From positions 1-64,000 of the forward strand of contig JBBAWX010000002.1 in the NCBI GenBank assembly GCA_040396955.1: 64,000 nucleotides of DNA, in the 5' to 3' direction. The position numbers and the translations under genes were made by a program. The number at the start of each line of letters is the position of its first letter. Position 1 is the stretch's first letter. Source of the stretch: UBA965 sp040396955. Its GTDB lineage: Bacteria; Chloroflexota; Chloroflexia; Chloroflexales; Roseiflexaceae. Positions 7,949 through 18,701 of the stretch are shown piece by piece. A model generated the notes under the pieces. That model saw only the letters and a list, made by a program, of their open reading frames with translations, did not search any database and was not told where the DNA came from.

Positions 7949-9361
7949 ATGACGCGTCGGATTGCCTATTGTAGCCCAGTCAACCCCATTCATTCGGGCA
8001 TTTCAGACTACAGCGAAGAGTTGTTGCCGTATCTCGGCCAATACTTCGACATTACCCTTTATCTAGACCCGCAGCTGACCCCCAGCAATCCGGCCATTTC
8101 CCAGCACCTCACGGTGCGTTCACTGGCCCAGCTTGGCGCCGACCAGCATGCCCACCCCTACGACGCCATTCTGTATCACATGGGCAACAGCCCGGCGCAT
8201 ACCCATATTTGGGAGGCGGCTCAACAGACACCTGGGGTCGTGGTGTTGCACGATTTGGTGCTCCACCATTTCATGTTGCAATACCATGCGGTACACCGCC
8301 ACGACAGTGATACCTACCTGCGCCTCGCCGAGACATACTATGGCGAGAACGGGCGGCACATTGGGCAACGCATGTTGCGGGGCATCTTCGACGATGCCGT
8401 CTTTCACATGCCACTCTGTCAGCCGGTGCTCGAAAAGGCGCAGTTGCTCATCAGCCACAGTCGTTATGTGGCCGACGCGGCGCACATCATCGCTCCGCAA
8501 CTTGCCACGGCCGTGGTGCCCATGGGCGTGCCGGTGTTGCCAATCGCCGATGCAAGCGCTTGGCGCACGCAACTCGGGCTCGGCGCAGATGCGTTTATTT
8601 TGGCATCATTTGGCCATGTCAATCCCTACAAACGTGTCGATCAGATGCTCCGCACCATCCGCACTCTGCGCCAAGCTGGTGTCAACGCCCACTACATCAT
8701 CGTAGGGAGTGTCTCACCGGCGGTATCATTGCCCACACTGGTACGACGCACCAACACCCAAGGTGCGGTACACGTGACCGGATATGTGTCGGCGAGTGAG
8801 TTCAATGCCTACGTGGCACTATCCGATATCTGCATCAACTTACGCCATCCCACTGCGGGCGAAACGTCGGCGAGTCTGTTGCGCCTACTCGCAGCAGCAA
8901 AACCAACCTTGATTACGGCCAGTGGGTCGTTTTTGGAAATTCCCGACACGGCGGCTGTGCACATCCCGCTCGACGCCAGCGAACGCGACATGCTCAGTCA
9001 CACTGCATACCTGCTCTATCGCCATCCCGAGCTGCGCCAACGCTTGGCCGCCAACGCACGAGCATATGTGGAGGCAACGCATACACTGGCACAATCGGCA
9101 GCCACCTATGCACAGACACTCGCCCGCCACTTCGGGTGGGACACGCCGACACCACTTCGCCCCGCTCTCTGGGATGTCACCCCCGTCGTACACCATCCCG
9201 AAAAACCGCTGACCCCGCAACCAGTTATCCCGCCTCACCGTACTACGAGTGCAAGTGACACTCGCCACAGCGACAAACTGGTGCCCCAAGCCAATCAACG
9301 CCTCAGCCAACTCATGACTGAGCTCCATCTCAGCCAACCTACCGACTCAGCACCATCTTGA
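7949..9361 (+). CDS. Family 4 glycosyltransferase
   Basis: A 470-aa GT-B fold glycosyltransferase. The N-terminal domain opens with RRIAYCSPVNPIHSGISDYS, a typical acceptor-side motif. The C-terminal Rossmann domain contains ILASFGHVNPYKRVDQMLRT, HVTGYVSASEF and the donor-site HPTAGETSASLLRLLAAAKP. The last 80 residues are Pro/His/Thr-rich and probably disordered. The sugar donor and acceptor are unknown; surface polysaccharide or glycolipid synthesis is likely. ATG at 7949 is seven bases after GAGGGGG; ATG 7943 and GTG 7928 are less well placed. It is divergent from the sigma operon, and its last 23 bases overlap the 3' end of the convergent peptidase gene. Confidence 0.85.
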   Translation: MTRRIAYCSPVNPIHSGISDYSEELLPYLGQYFDITLYLDPQLTPSNPAISQHLTVRSLAQLGADQHAHPYDAILYHMGNSPAHTHIWEAAQQTPGVVVLHDLVLHHFMLQYHAVHRHDSDTYLRLAETYYGENGRHIGQRMLRGIFDDAVFHMPLCQPVLEKAQLLISHSRYVADAAHIIAPQLATAVVPMGVPVLPIADASAWRTQLGLGADAFILASFGHVNPYKRVDQMLRTIRTLRQAGVNAHYIIVGSVSPAVSLPTLVRRTNTQGAVHVTGYVSASEFNAYVALSDICINLRHPTAGETSASLLRLLAAAKPTLITASGSFLEIPDTAAVHIPLDASERDMLSHTAYLLYRHPELRQRLAANARAYVEATHTLAQSAATYAQTLARHFGWDTPTPLRPALWDVTPVVHHPEKPLTPQPVIPPHRTTSASDTRHSDKLVPQANQRLSQLMTELHLSQPTDSAPS

Positions 9362-11858
9362 CCAACGCATTGTCGTGCATGGTGAGGTGAATGTTGCGTG
9401 GCAAAAAATTCCCATCTGCCGTGGTCAACATGGCTTTGGAGCTGACACGGACGTCAGGGCGAAACACCCCCTTTGCTTGGTAGTAGGGATTGGTGGTCGC
9501 CATGATGGAGAGGCGTTGAGACTCGTCAGCGGGCAGGTATTTGCGGATGACCTGCTTGGCCTGTTGTAACATGGCCGGCGATACGTCGGTTTCGTGGAGC
9601 ACCATGCGACGCAATACTTTGGGCACGCGCTCAATGGCCACCACTTTGAAAGTGCCATGTTGCGTGGTCAATCGGATCGAAGGCTGACGCAAATTACCTT
9701 TGAGTGTGGCCCACGGATTGCCGAGCAAGATGAACTCGATGAGTGTTTTCATGTCGACATCATCGAGAAACCCTTGGCGTTCATACATGATTTGGGCGAA
9801 TTCAAGGCGCGCGAAATGCAGTGCCATGCCGATTGGCACCCCATTGGCAAGATGACTCGTCAGGCGCTCAAAGAGTAAATCAGCGCCGAGGAGTGGTGTG
9901 CTCGCACTCCCGTAGGCGTTGACCGTCGCCCCGACAAAGGCCACCGCTCCGTTGGCCAATGCACGCAGTGCAATCGAATTGGCGGGAGTGCGCCCACTGA
10001 GTTCGGCGCCGTAGCAGGCCTCACTAATAATCATCGAGCCAGCGATGACGGAGCGGGTCAGCTGATCGGGCATGAGTGCCACGGGGAGTGCAGTCGCCGC
10101 ACCCCAGCTGTTCTCTGGTTGACCATAAAAGCCAGCCATGCCAGAGGCTCCATGCAGGTTGATGTAGAGAATTTCACGGCCACCGATGAGCTTTGGGGTC
10201 ACTGCGTCTGCGACTAAGGGGGGAGAGGCGAGTAATTTGGCATCGGGGTGCAAATTTTGCAGGACCACGGCAGCTGGTTCGCGCCATACCTCGGCGGCAA
10301 TCCCACAAGCAAACGTATCGCCAACAGTACCACGAATCCGCAACCAGGCCGAAATGTCGAAACCGAGTTGCCCTTGGTGCGACGCGGTGGTGTGATAGGC
10401 GGTCATGGCGGCGAGCACCTGCAACACCAATTCAGGATTGTCGCCCTCGCCGGTCGGGATGCGTGACACAATGCGTTGGGGGATGAGATAGCCGGCGTCG
10501 TCGCAGGCATACGGGTTATCAGACATGACCGCCAGTTCGTCGTCGGGGATTGGATTTTGCAGGCGATGAAAGGGGATACAATCGTCTCCCCCCACCAACA
10601 ACAACGTGGCCAGCTCTGCACCATGGATTTTGAGTTGTTGCGACAACGAGCGCACCATGTCGCGGATGGCCATGGCATTGGCAGCCACGGGTTGGCTCAC
10701 ATGCACATCGCCGATGCGCAACCCGTGTGGGTCATCGATGTAGCCAGCGCGCACCGTCATACCGCTCCGACCCAGCACATCAACCAGCTGATTGAGCGCA
10801 CTGTCGATTTTTTGCCAGCCACCATGCCCAAAACGACGCACGAGAGCTTGCCGATGTGCCACAATCATGTGGACCTGGTCATCATTGGCGGTTATCCGCA
10901 CCGGAGGTGTGGGAGCCGATGCCTGCGGTGCAGGCGCTGGAGATGATGCGCTCGTCGGCAGGGGCATGCTTTTGGCTTGCACGGCATCAGCACGGAGCAA
11001 AAAGTCACTCAGCGCCACCAGGTCTTGATCCCAACTCAAGGTGGGCTGGGGCGCACATTCCCACGGGGGTGCGAGGGGCGCAAAAAACGCACGCGTAGAA
11101 CGCCCATCGGGATCCATGTCGTGAATGGTGGCGAGTGTGACACGACGAATATCGTCGCTGTCACTGAGCGCGGCCCGGAGCCACAACACGGGCAGTGCGG
11201 GCTCAAGCTCAACATCGAAGTGCGAAATGAGACGCCGGGCCTCATCAACGCGCCCCGAACGACGCAACGCCTCGATGTAGTACAGTTGGATTTCACTACG
11301 CGGTGGGGCTGTGCGGATCGTGTTCAAGAGTTCAGTCGCTGCCAGCTCCGGCATACCGCGTTTGAGCAAGATGACCCCACGGGCCACTGGTAACTGCGCA
11401 GCCGCCTCGTTGGGCAAGCCGTTGCTGGTCAATGGGCAATTCAGGTGGGCTCGTTGTTGAGTAACGACGGCCGCTTTGGGTTGCTTACACGCTTGCAGTG
11501 CCTGGGTCAGTCCTTGCCATGCATCACTGTCCGTGGGATTTCGTTGCAACACGAGCTGAAACTGCTGGATGGCCAGCGCCGCCTGATTGCCAGCGAGCAA
11601 CGCCATCCCAAACAGATAGCTTGTGGCCAGTGCCTCGGGAGTACGCCGAAGCAACGATTGTGCGCCACGCCACGCCTGCCGATGTGCGCCCTCGGCCACT
11701 GCCAAGCGGCAGGCCTCGTATACCAGATTAAACGCCAGCACATCGGGAAGTCGGTAATCGGGCTTGGGTGCCGATACTGCCAGTGGGGTCGCCACCCGCA
11801 TCGATACATCCAGCGCAGGCACGGTAGCAACGTCATGATAGGGTTTGCGCTGTTCCAT
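9339..11858 (-). CDS. TPR plus gingipain/caspase-like cysteine peptidase (C25-type)
   Basis: An 839-aa protein. Residues about 45-230 are TPR-like helical repeats; 295-320 is a Pro/Ala/Ser linker. About 325-720 resembles peptidase C25 (gingipain) and the wider caspase/CHAT clan: TLLLVGGDDCIPFHR (418-432), a SDNPYACDDAGYLIPQR segment, then the dyad candidates His569 in YINLHG and Cys615 in IISEACYGAEL, and the C25-like closing motif LLGNPWATLKG. The last 110 residues form an extra domain. There is no signal peptide, so it is probably a cytoplasmic peptidase, unlike secreted gingipains. It starts 11 bp after the giant TPR-ATPase gene ends, so co-expression is near certain. An effector role controlled by the ATPase is inferred. 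Substrates are unknown. Confidence 0.75.
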   Translation of the reverse strand: MEQRKPYHDVATVPALDVSMRVATPLAVSAPKPDYRLPDVLAFNLVYEACRLAVAEGAHRQAWRGAQSLLRRTPEALATSYLFGMALLAGNQAALAIQQFQLVLQRNPTDSDAWQGLTQALQACKQPKAAVVTQQRAHLNCPLTSNGLPNEAAAQLPVARGVILLKRGMPELAATELLNTIRTAPPRSEIQLYYIEALRRSGRVDEARRLISHFDVELEPALPVLWLRAALSDSDDIRRVTLATIHDMDPDGRSTRAFFAPLAPPWECAPQPTLSWDQDLVALSDFLLRADAVQAKSMPLPTSASSPAPAPQASAPTPPVRITANDDQVHMIVAHRQALVRRFGHGGWQKIDSALNQLVDVLGRSGMTVRAGYIDDPHGLRIGDVHVSQPVAANAMAIRDMVRSLSQQLKIHGAELATLLLVGGDDCIPFHRLQNPIPDDELAVMSDNPYACDDAGYLIPQRIVSRIPTGEGDNPELVLQVLAAMTAYHTTASHQGQLGFDISAWLRIRGTVGDTFACGIAAEVWREPAAVVLQNLHPDAKLLASPPLVADAVTPKLIGGREILYINLHGASGMAGFYGQPENSWGAATALPVALMPDQLTRSVIAGSMIISEACYGAELSGRTPANSIALRALANGAVAFVGATVNAYGSASTPLLGADLLFERLTSHLANGVPIGMALHFARLEFAQIMYERQGFLDDVDMKTLIEFILLGNPWATLKGNLRQPSIRLTTQHGTFKVVAIERVPKVLRRMVLHETDVSPAMLQQAKQVIRKYLPADESQRLSIMATTNPYYQAKGVFRPDVRVSSKAMLTTADGNFLPRNIHLTMHDNALVKMVLSR

Positions 11859-11869
11859 GACTCTTCCTC

Positions 11870-14800
11870 TTATTTCGTATCGTTGCGTGTGTTGCGCGGA
11901 TCATTTCCTGGTCGTGGCCGATGTGGCGACAACGGAGAAATGCTGCTAATCAACCCATGAATGTCTTTGTGCGAAGGGTCCAACACTAAAGCCTGCCGAT
12001 AGGCCTGAAGGGCATGGGCATAATTCGACTTTGCACGCTGGGCATCACCGAGGGCCACATAGTAGCTGGCGGTCGGCTTCGCCCGAATAGCACGCTCCAA
12101 CATATCAACCGCAATGTCGTTGAGGCCATGCTTCATGGCAATGAGCGCATAGCGATACATCACGGGTGGCTGACGTGGCACCATGTACTCAATGTGGATC
12201 ACGACCTGCTTGCTGTCGGATTTTTGCCCACATTCCCACAACAATTCGGCGCGCTCGATGTAGTACTCGTACTCTGCGGGCACAATCTCGATGATCTGTT
12301 CAATCATGCGTAGCGCTTCGACGAACTCACCCCGTTTACGGGCTAGGCCTGCCAATCCCGCAATGGCTGGCACAGAGCGTTTATCGTATTTGAGCGCATC
12401 CTCAAAGGCCGCATTGGCATCGCTGTCAAAGCCGAGTAGCGCTTTGGCTCGCCCAAAACGCCACAGTGCCTCTGCGTTCGCATATTCGATGCGTAGCGCT
12501 TTTTCATACTGTTCAAGGGCACTCGTGAGCGACCCTTGCTCAATCATGACATCTCCGAGTGCCAAAAAAATCTCCGCTTCGCTCTGGAACTTGCCCGCTT
12601 GTTTGATGATTTGGTCATTGATGGGCAGTTCGCCGATGGGTAGTTCGCCGGCTTCGCCACTCAGACCCGCTCCTTCTGATGACGGTGACGCCACACTCGA
12701 CGGAGCATACTTGGCGTAGGCCGAGTAGTACTTCGGTTTATCGCCCCCATATTCGACCGCACTGCGGAACGATTCCGCGGCTTCCGTGGGCTTGCCGAGT
12801 TGTTCGTAGAGTGTCCCTAGCCGATGGTGCCACTCCGGATTCTCGGGGTTTTTCAACAGGATCTGCTTCAAACTGCTCACCGCATCTTGTAGTCGACCTT
12901 GGATGACGAGGAGCTGTGCGATGGCAAAATGGGGGGCAGTGGCACTCGGGTCGATGGTTTCGGCGCTCAAATAGGCGCTACGCGCATTGTCGTAGAGCCC
13001 CATACGCAAGCAGATATCACCGAGGAGCATGTGCCATTCCAGCACATCGTTTTTGAGGGTGATGGCATGAATCAAGGCACTACGGGCATCACGATCACGC
13101 CGACCATCGGCATACAATTTGGCCAACGCCACATGGTAATCGGGATTCGACGGATCAAAACGCACCGCCCGTTGAGCTGCACTGAGGGCACGATCACTGC
13201 GATTGTCGGCAATATAGGCGTCACGCAAGAGCGCATTAATGCGCCCGCTCCCTGGAGCCAAATCATTTGCGAGCTCCAGCACCCGGGTTGCTTCCACGAT
13301 CTGCCCCAGCTGCAAGAGGGTTGCACCGTACCACTGTTGTACTTTGGCATTGCCGGGCTGTTGCACGGCGGCACTCGCCAAAAGTGAGCGCGCATCGGCT
13401 ATTTGCTCAAGGAACAACGCCACCCGCCCTGCGATGTAGAGATCTTGGGCCGAAAGTGGCACAACGGCCAGCACATAGCGAATATCGGTCTGCGCATCGG
13501 CATAACGCTTCACACAAATCAACGACAACGCTCGCCGCTGACGAATGTGTGCCGATAGGTCGTTTTTGTCGAGCGCACTTGCTTCGGCGGCATCACCCGA
13601 AATCGGACGTGGATGCACATCACCCTGTAAGGCGGCAGCGGCATCAAACGTGGCCACTGCTTCGTAGTGGCGCCCTAGCATTTGCAGTACAATGCCGCGT
13701 TCAAAAATACAGCGTGGATCGTCGCTTTCGATCATCAGGGCTCGATCAAAGGACTGCAACGCAGCCGTCAGCGTCACTGATTGCTCAGGGGTCGTTGCGC
13801 CAAAATCTTCGATATCGAGGGGCAACGGCACCTGTTGCCGCAGTGCGAGCCCAAGACACATGTGGTAGATAGACTGACTATCATCGGCTTGTACTGCTTC
13901 GCCGAGGGCGCGTACCGCTTCCGGCACCTGGTTGAAATCAAGCAACAGTACGCCGTACATCAGGGCGGCCGCCGCGTTGTGCGTATCGAGTTCGTGGGCC
14001 GTACGTGCCACTTCGAGTGCTTCATCGAGGCGCTTTTCGGCGCGCAAGACCACAGCCAACACGCGCCAATGGTCGCTCTGGTTGGCCTGTAAATCCACAG
14101 CACGCCGTGCCAAGGAATGTGCCTCATCAACGCGACCTTGTGCCACCATCACGTCAGCGAGGCAGGCAATCGCTGCGGCATTGGTGGGCTCGACCACCAT
14201 GATACGCCGAAGCTCACTCTCAGCAGCCACGTATTCACCCGCTTTGAACAACAATTCACCATAGCGGTAGGCCAATTGCAAATCACGCGGCTGCAATTCA
14301 ACCGCACGGCACATATAATCGGCCGCTTTCTGCGGATCGTTGATACAGTCGTACGCATCTGCCAACTCCACCCACCATGTGTATTCTTGGTCACGGAGCC
14401 GGAGTGCCGCACTAAGGTGGGGAATCGCATCTCCATGTCGTTTGAGTACGCGCAACAGGGATGCCAGTTGATAGCGTGCTTGGGCGTCCGCAGGGTCAGC
14501 GGCAACCGCACGCTCGGCTGCTTCCAGAGCCCGTTCGGGCTGGCCTTTTTGATGCATGATTTGCGACATCAACGTGAGTGCTTTCACATCGTGTGCATCA
14601 CGGCGCAACGCCTCAACGATATCGCCCATGGCCACATCGGGCTGACCGCTCCGCAACAACAACTCGGCCCGCTTCCGCCACAACACGGGATGGTCGCTCG
14701 CATCCACCAGTGCTTGGTCGATTTCGGCAATCGCTTCGTTGTACCAGCCACGGGCCGCATGGACATCGGCCAGATCGGCGCGCCAATGATGGGCATCGGG

Positions 14801-17800
14801 GCGTTTTTGCAACGCCTTACTAAAGGCCTTCACCGCCTGCTTACTTTCACCAGCGGCCAGATGTGCCACACCCAGTAGGTGATAATGATCAGCACGGTCG
14901 GTCAATGCCACTGCCTGTTGGAGTGCTGGGATTGCCTCCTTATCAGAGCCAATTTGATGCAACAGATAGCCGAGGAGGTACTGCCACTGGGCATTCCCAG
15001 GCTGATATTGCACTGCTTGGCGGTAACTCGCCGCTGCCGCCACCCGTTGCCCAAGCCCGAGGAGTGCATCCCCCAGCAACGCATGGTGTTCGGCGACTTC
15101 GGGCGCTCGTTTCACGGCTTCTTCGGCACATTCCCGGGCCTCTGACCAGCGGGTGCTCTTCGCATATGCGGCACTCATACGCGCATAGGCCTGTGGCGCC
15201 AGATGACCGCTACTCGGCCCCTTTGCATGGGGTGCCACCCGCTCAAGATCGATGGCCTGTTGGAGCTCAATTAATGCGGCTTCGGGCACACCCAGGGCTA
15301 CGAGTACTTCACCAAGGCGCAGATGATGGTGCGCAGATTTGGGATGCAAGCTCACCAGTCGTTGGGCAGCATCGGCAGCCGCCGTGATTTCGCCCTGTTG
15401 GAGTGCGATATCGCGCATACCAATCAAAGCGGCTTCATGGTGCGCGTCGATGAGCAATATCTGCTGATAAACTTCCTGCGCTTCGGCGTAGTAGTGCAAG
15501 GCATGCTTGGCCTGTGCCAGTGCCACCAGTGCCGCCAACGATTGTCGATCGATTTCAAACGCACGCATTGCGACCGCAAGTGCCTCATCGTGCTGACCCT
15601 GTGCCAGCAAAATCTGGCTCCGTTGACACAGAATGTCGATACGGCGAGGTGAACGTTGTAGTGCCTCATCGTTGTACTCGAGCGCCTCGTTCGGGCGGAG
15701 TGTTTCGAGCGCCATCTGCGCCAATTGCACCATGGCATCGACGTCATTGGGCGCATCTTGATATGCCTGTACCGCCTGCACGTACGCCGATTCAAACCGT
15801 CCAAACTGTGCCAACGCCTTGCTATAGGCGACACGTGTCGTCGTCATGGTCGGATTGGCGCGTAACGCATCCTCAAAGGCGGCAATCGCACTGTCGATCA
15901 TCCCGAGCCCGGCCCGTGCTTGGGCGGTGGCCGCCAAAATATGCGGCGCGTATTGATCACGAATACGTTGGAGCGCAAACAGCGCCAACGACCACACAGA
16001 TTCACTGATATGTACCAACGCCACTTGGTACCAGGTTTCGTCGTCATGACGATTCCGTCGCAACGCCTTGGCCAAGTAGCTCCGTGCTTTACTCACGTGC
16101 CCACGCCGACGCGCAAAGCCGGCTGCTGCCTGCAGCAGCGTCGTATCGTCGTTGTGCATCAAGGCACGATTGAGGATGGTCTCCGCCTGACCGTATAGTC
16201 CCTGTGCCTCGTAGGACTGGAGCGCATCGACCACGAGCGGGGCACTGTCGCCATCAATGCCAAGGGCCTGATTGTAAACATCAATGGCCTCGCGATAACG
16301 CCCCAAATCACTCAGAGACTTGGCCATGACGTGCATGTGTCGGCTCTGTTTGGGAGCCAAGGCAATCGCCTTGCGATATTGAGCCAAGGCAGCCTCATGG
16401 TCTCCGCGTTGCCAGAGTAGCCCGGCCAATGCGGTATGCAAATGCTCTGTGTCGCTGGCGTGTGTCAGTGCGGTACGGATGACCTGCACTGCTCCATCGC
16501 TATCGCCACGCCGCTCCAACAGACCGGCCAACACTCGCGGATACTCGGCAATCTGAGGGGCCAGCGTCACAGCACGGCGCAACGCAACAATGGCTGCATC
16601 GACATCACCAAGTTGCTCGGCGACCTGTGCAAGTTGTGCATACCACTGATGCTGGTCTGGTTGCAACTGCACCGCGCGCTGAAGTGCCACTTGCGCCGCC
16701 ACAGCATCGCCATTCCGTGCATGGACCTGACCGAGGGCTGCATGGCAACTCGCATCATCAGGGGCCAACGTAAGTGCTTTGCTCAACAATGCCTGCGCCT
16801 GATCGGTATGCCCAAGGAGCAGACCGATGCGCCCTTTCGCTGCGAGCAGGGGTGCTTGCTCACCAAACCGTGCAATGGCCTGGGCCAACACCTGATCGGC
16901 TTCGGCATAGCGGTGCAACTGCTCGAGCACATCGCCTTTACCCTGATACAGCTCAATATCGTCGGGCATGTCATGGAGTGACTGGTCAAACACATCAAGA
17001 GCAGTCACATATTGCTGTTGACGCACATAGACCAGCCCCAATTCTTTGGCCACCTGCGCCGCCTGCCGCCGATATACCGCAAGTAGTTGGGTCAACGACC
17101 GCGCAGCGGCGTCGAGCGACCCTATTTTGCCGTAGACCACCCCTAGTTGTTCACGGCTGCGCAAATCGTCGGGGTCGAGCCGACAGACCAGCTCATACGC
17201 CTGCACTGCCGCCGGCCAGTCCTGCATGTCGCACGACAATTCGGCAATCCGTCGCATCACCTGGACATCGTTTTGTGCGGCACCACCCAGCGATTCGAGT
17301 TGTTGACGCGCCAGTTGCGGCGCACCTTCCTGTTGCAAGACGTCGGCGACCGTCATCAACATGGTCCCCTGCTTGACCCCTGATTTCGCCAAAATGGCGC
17401 CGACCTGCTCCGCATCAACCGTCTGGAGTAGCGCTTTGACGCTTTGGCGCACCATACCCAACTCAAACAAGCGCCGCAATACATCTACACGATGCGGAGC
17501 CATGTCGATGGCCACACTCAGCGCATCTTCGTCGGCAGTAATTTGGCCCATGCTCCAATTCGCCAACGGCTGCTCGATCCACACATGACCGACAATCAGC
17601 GAGCGGATGAGTGGGTGGGCATAGCTGAGTGTTTGTTGATCACACTCAAAGCGCAAGATGCCCATCGTCACCGCCGTCTGCAACGACAACACTCCATCAC
17701 TGGTGGCAGGTGCACCGGCGATTTGTTGTGCCACGACCGTGTTGCGTTGCTCACTTGGCAACCAACGCATCAAAAGGTCGTGGAGCAACCATGGCTCAGG

Positions 17801-18649
17801 AAGTGTGCTCAAGAGGCCATGCAGGCGTACCAGATCGCCGAGCAACAGCGCACTGTCAGCCCCAACCAATCCGGCCACATGCTCCATCCAATCATGGAGC
17901 AACTGCCCACGCAGCCCGGCATGGACGCTCGTCGTGGCACGCAGTGTGGCAATCAGGCCCGCCAACCAACGTGGCCGACTCGCCAACGAGAGCACGGCAT
18001 CATCGGCTTCCACCTGCGTGGCCCATGCTTCGCCACACTGCGCCCGCACCTGATTGATGACATCTCGGGGCGTCAATGGACGCAGGGCGCGCACCTCGAC
18101 CCCACTAAACCATGGTCGGAACAAGGGCAACGCTTCGCTACGACAGGTCAACACCCAACGCGCTGTGGGGCCGACCACGCTCATGGTGGCAGCAATGTGC
18201 GACAACGCACTCAGTTGCACATCGGTGGCAAGGCGTTCTAGTCCATCGATGATAAAAAGAACTGCCTGATCTGCCATGTCACGCCACGGTGGTGGCGCAC
18301 CACAGCCATACACCTCCGCCAGGGTTTTTTCTAAGCTGCCAGCGTAGTGCGCAAGATCAATCAATAGCGGTATGGGAATCTGTTGTTTGGTGCGACCACG
18401 TTGCTCTTTGCTCTTGGCATCGGCTAGCTGATATGCCAACTGTTTGGCAGCATTGCTTTTGCCCGAACCAGCAGGACCGGTCAACAACACGCGTGGCGTC
18501 TGGTCGATGAGTTGACGCAGTGTGATGGCCTGTGCACGCCCCTGCTCGCTACTCAACGACAACGGCGCCAGCGCACGCACCGAAGTCATATCGGCCTGCG
18601 CTGACAATGCGTTGAGGTATGCTTTTACCCACGTGGACGTATCGCTCAT
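11870..18649 (-). CDS. Giant NACHT/STAND-like ATPase with about 50 TPR repeats
   Basis: About 2259 aa. Residues about 30-350 form a P-loop NTPase of NACHT/STAND character: Walker A GPAGSGKS (58-65), Walker B AVLFIIDGLERL (near 129-140), and an LTCRSE sensor after it, followed by a helical region. From about residue 430 to the end the protein is an almost uninterrupted array of 34-residue TPRs, roughly 50 by eye; one low-complexity interruption, SSVASPSSEGAGLSGEAGELP, occurs late in the array. Such proteins act as ligand-sensing, oligomerising switches or scaffolds. The ATG at 18649 is chosen over a GTG nine bases upstream; neither has a clear ribosome site. It lies 52 bp after the membrane-sensor gene and 11 bp before the peptidase gene. 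Ligand and partner are inferred only from this context. Confidence 0.8.
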   Translation of the reverse strand: MSDTSTWVKAYLNALSAQADMTSVRALAPLSLSSEQGRAQAITLRQLIDQTPRVLLTGPAGSGKSNAAKQLAYQLADAKSKEQRGRTKQQIPIPLLIDLAHYAGSLEKTLAEVYGCGAPPPWRDMADQAVLFIIDGLERLATDVQLSALSHIAATMSVVGPTARWVLTCRSEALPLFRPWFSGVEVRALRPLTPRDVINQVRAQCGEAWATQVEADDAVLSLASRPRWLAGLIATLRATTSVHAGLRGQLLHDWMEHVAGLVGADSALLLGDLVRLHGLLSTLPEPWLLHDLLMRWLPSEQRNTVVAQQIAGAPATSDGVLSLQTAVTMGILRFECDQQTLSYAHPLIRSLIVGHVWIEQPLANWSMGQITADEDALSVAIDMAPHRVDVLRRLFELGMVRQSVKALLQTVDAEQVGAILAKSGVKQGTMLMTVADVLQQEGAPQLARQQLESLGGAAQNDVQVMRRIAELSCDMQDWPAAVQAYELVCRLDPDDLRSREQLGVVYGKIGSLDAAARSLTQLLAVYRRQAAQVAKELGLVYVRQQQYVTALDVFDQSLHDMPDDIELYQGKGDVLEQLHRYAEADQVLAQAIARFGEQAPLLAAKGRIGLLLGHTDQAQALLSKALTLAPDDASCHAALGQVHARNGDAVAAQVALQRAVQLQPDQHQWYAQLAQVAEQLGDVDAAIVALRRAVTLAPQIAEYPRVLAGLLERRGDSDGAVQVIRTALTHASDTEHLHTALAGLLWQRGDHEAALAQYRKAIALAPKQSRHMHVMAKSLSDLGRYREAIDVYNQALGIDGDSAPLVVDALQSYEAQGLYGQAETILNRALMHNDDTTLLQAAAGFARRRGHVSKARSYLAKALRRNRHDDETWYQVALVHISESVWSLALFALQRIRDQYAPHILAATAQARAGLGMIDSAIAAFEDALRANPTMTTTRVAYSKALAQFGRFESAYVQAVQAYQDAPNDVDAMVQLAQMALETLRPNEALEYNDEALQRSPRRIDILCQRSQILLAQGQHDEALAVAMRAFEIDRQSLAALVALAQAKHALHYYAEAQEVYQQILLIDAHHEAALIGMRDIALQQGEITAAADAAQRLVSLHPKSAHHHLRLGEVLVALGVPEAALIELQQAIDLERVAPHAKGPSSGHLAPQAYARMSAAYAKSTRWSEARECAEEAVKRAPEVAEHHALLGDALLGLGQRVAAAASYRQAVQYQPGNAQWQYLLGYLLHQIGSDKEAIPALQQAVALTDRADHYHLLGVAHLAAGESKQAVKAFSKALQKRPDAHHWRADLADVHAARGWYNEAIAEIDQALVDASDHPVLWRKRAELLLRSGQPDVAMGDIVEALRRDAHDVKALTLMSQIMHQKGQPERALEAAERAVAADPADAQARYQLASLLRVLKRHGDAIPHLSAALRLRDQEYTWWVELADAYDCINDPQKAADYMCRAVELQPRDLQLAYRYGELLFKAGEYVAAESELRRIMVVEPTNAAAIACLADVMVAQGRVDEAHSLARRAVDLQANQSDHWRVLAVVLRAEKRLDEALEVARTAHELDTHNAAAALMYGVLLLDFNQVPEAVRALGEAVQADDSQSIYHMCLGLALRQQVPLPLDIEDFGATTPEQSVTLTAALQSFDRALMIESDDPRCIFERGIVLQMLGRHYEAVATFDAAAALQGDVHPRPISGDAAEASALDKNDLSAHIRQRRALSLICVKRYADAQTDIRYVLAVVPLSAQDLYIAGRVALFLEQIADARSLLASAAVQQPGNAKVQQWYGATLLQLGQIVEATRVLELANDLAPGSGRINALLRDAYIADNRSDRALSAAQRAVRFDPSNPDYHVALAKLYADGRRDRDARSALIHAITLKNDVLEWHMLLGDICLRMGLYDNARSAYLSAETIDPSATAPHFAIAQLLVIQGRLQDAVSSLKQILLKNPENPEWHHRLGTLYEQLGKPTEAAESFRSAVEYGGDKPKYYSAYAKYAPSSVASPSSEGAGLSGEAGELPIGELPINDQIIKQAGKFQSEAEIFLALGDVMIEQGSLTSALEQYEKALRIEYANAEALWRFGRAKALLGFDSDANAAFEDALKYDKRSVPAIAGLAGLARKRGEFVEALRMIEQIIEIVPAEYEYYIERAELLWECGQKSDSKQVVIHIEYMVPRQPPVMYRYALIAMKHGLNDIAVDMLERAIRAKPTASYYVALGDAQRAKSNYAHALQAYRQALVLDPSHKDIHGLISSISPLSPHRPRPGNDPRNTRNDTK

Positions 18650-18701
18650 CGTGTACACTTATCTACATCAATTGCATGCTACTCACTACTCATCCCCACT
18701 C

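Noticed and set aside
9339..11858. TPR-CHAT (type III-E CRISPR) protease
   Set aside because: No Cas proteins or array in the window, and the motifs around the His and Cys fit C25/gingipain better than Csx29.
11945..18510. Many plus-strand reading frames opposite the giant TPR gene
   Set aside because: They are antisense shadows: no ribosome sites, no recognisable products, compositions rich in Arg/His/Pro, and the minus strand has one continuous TPR protein.
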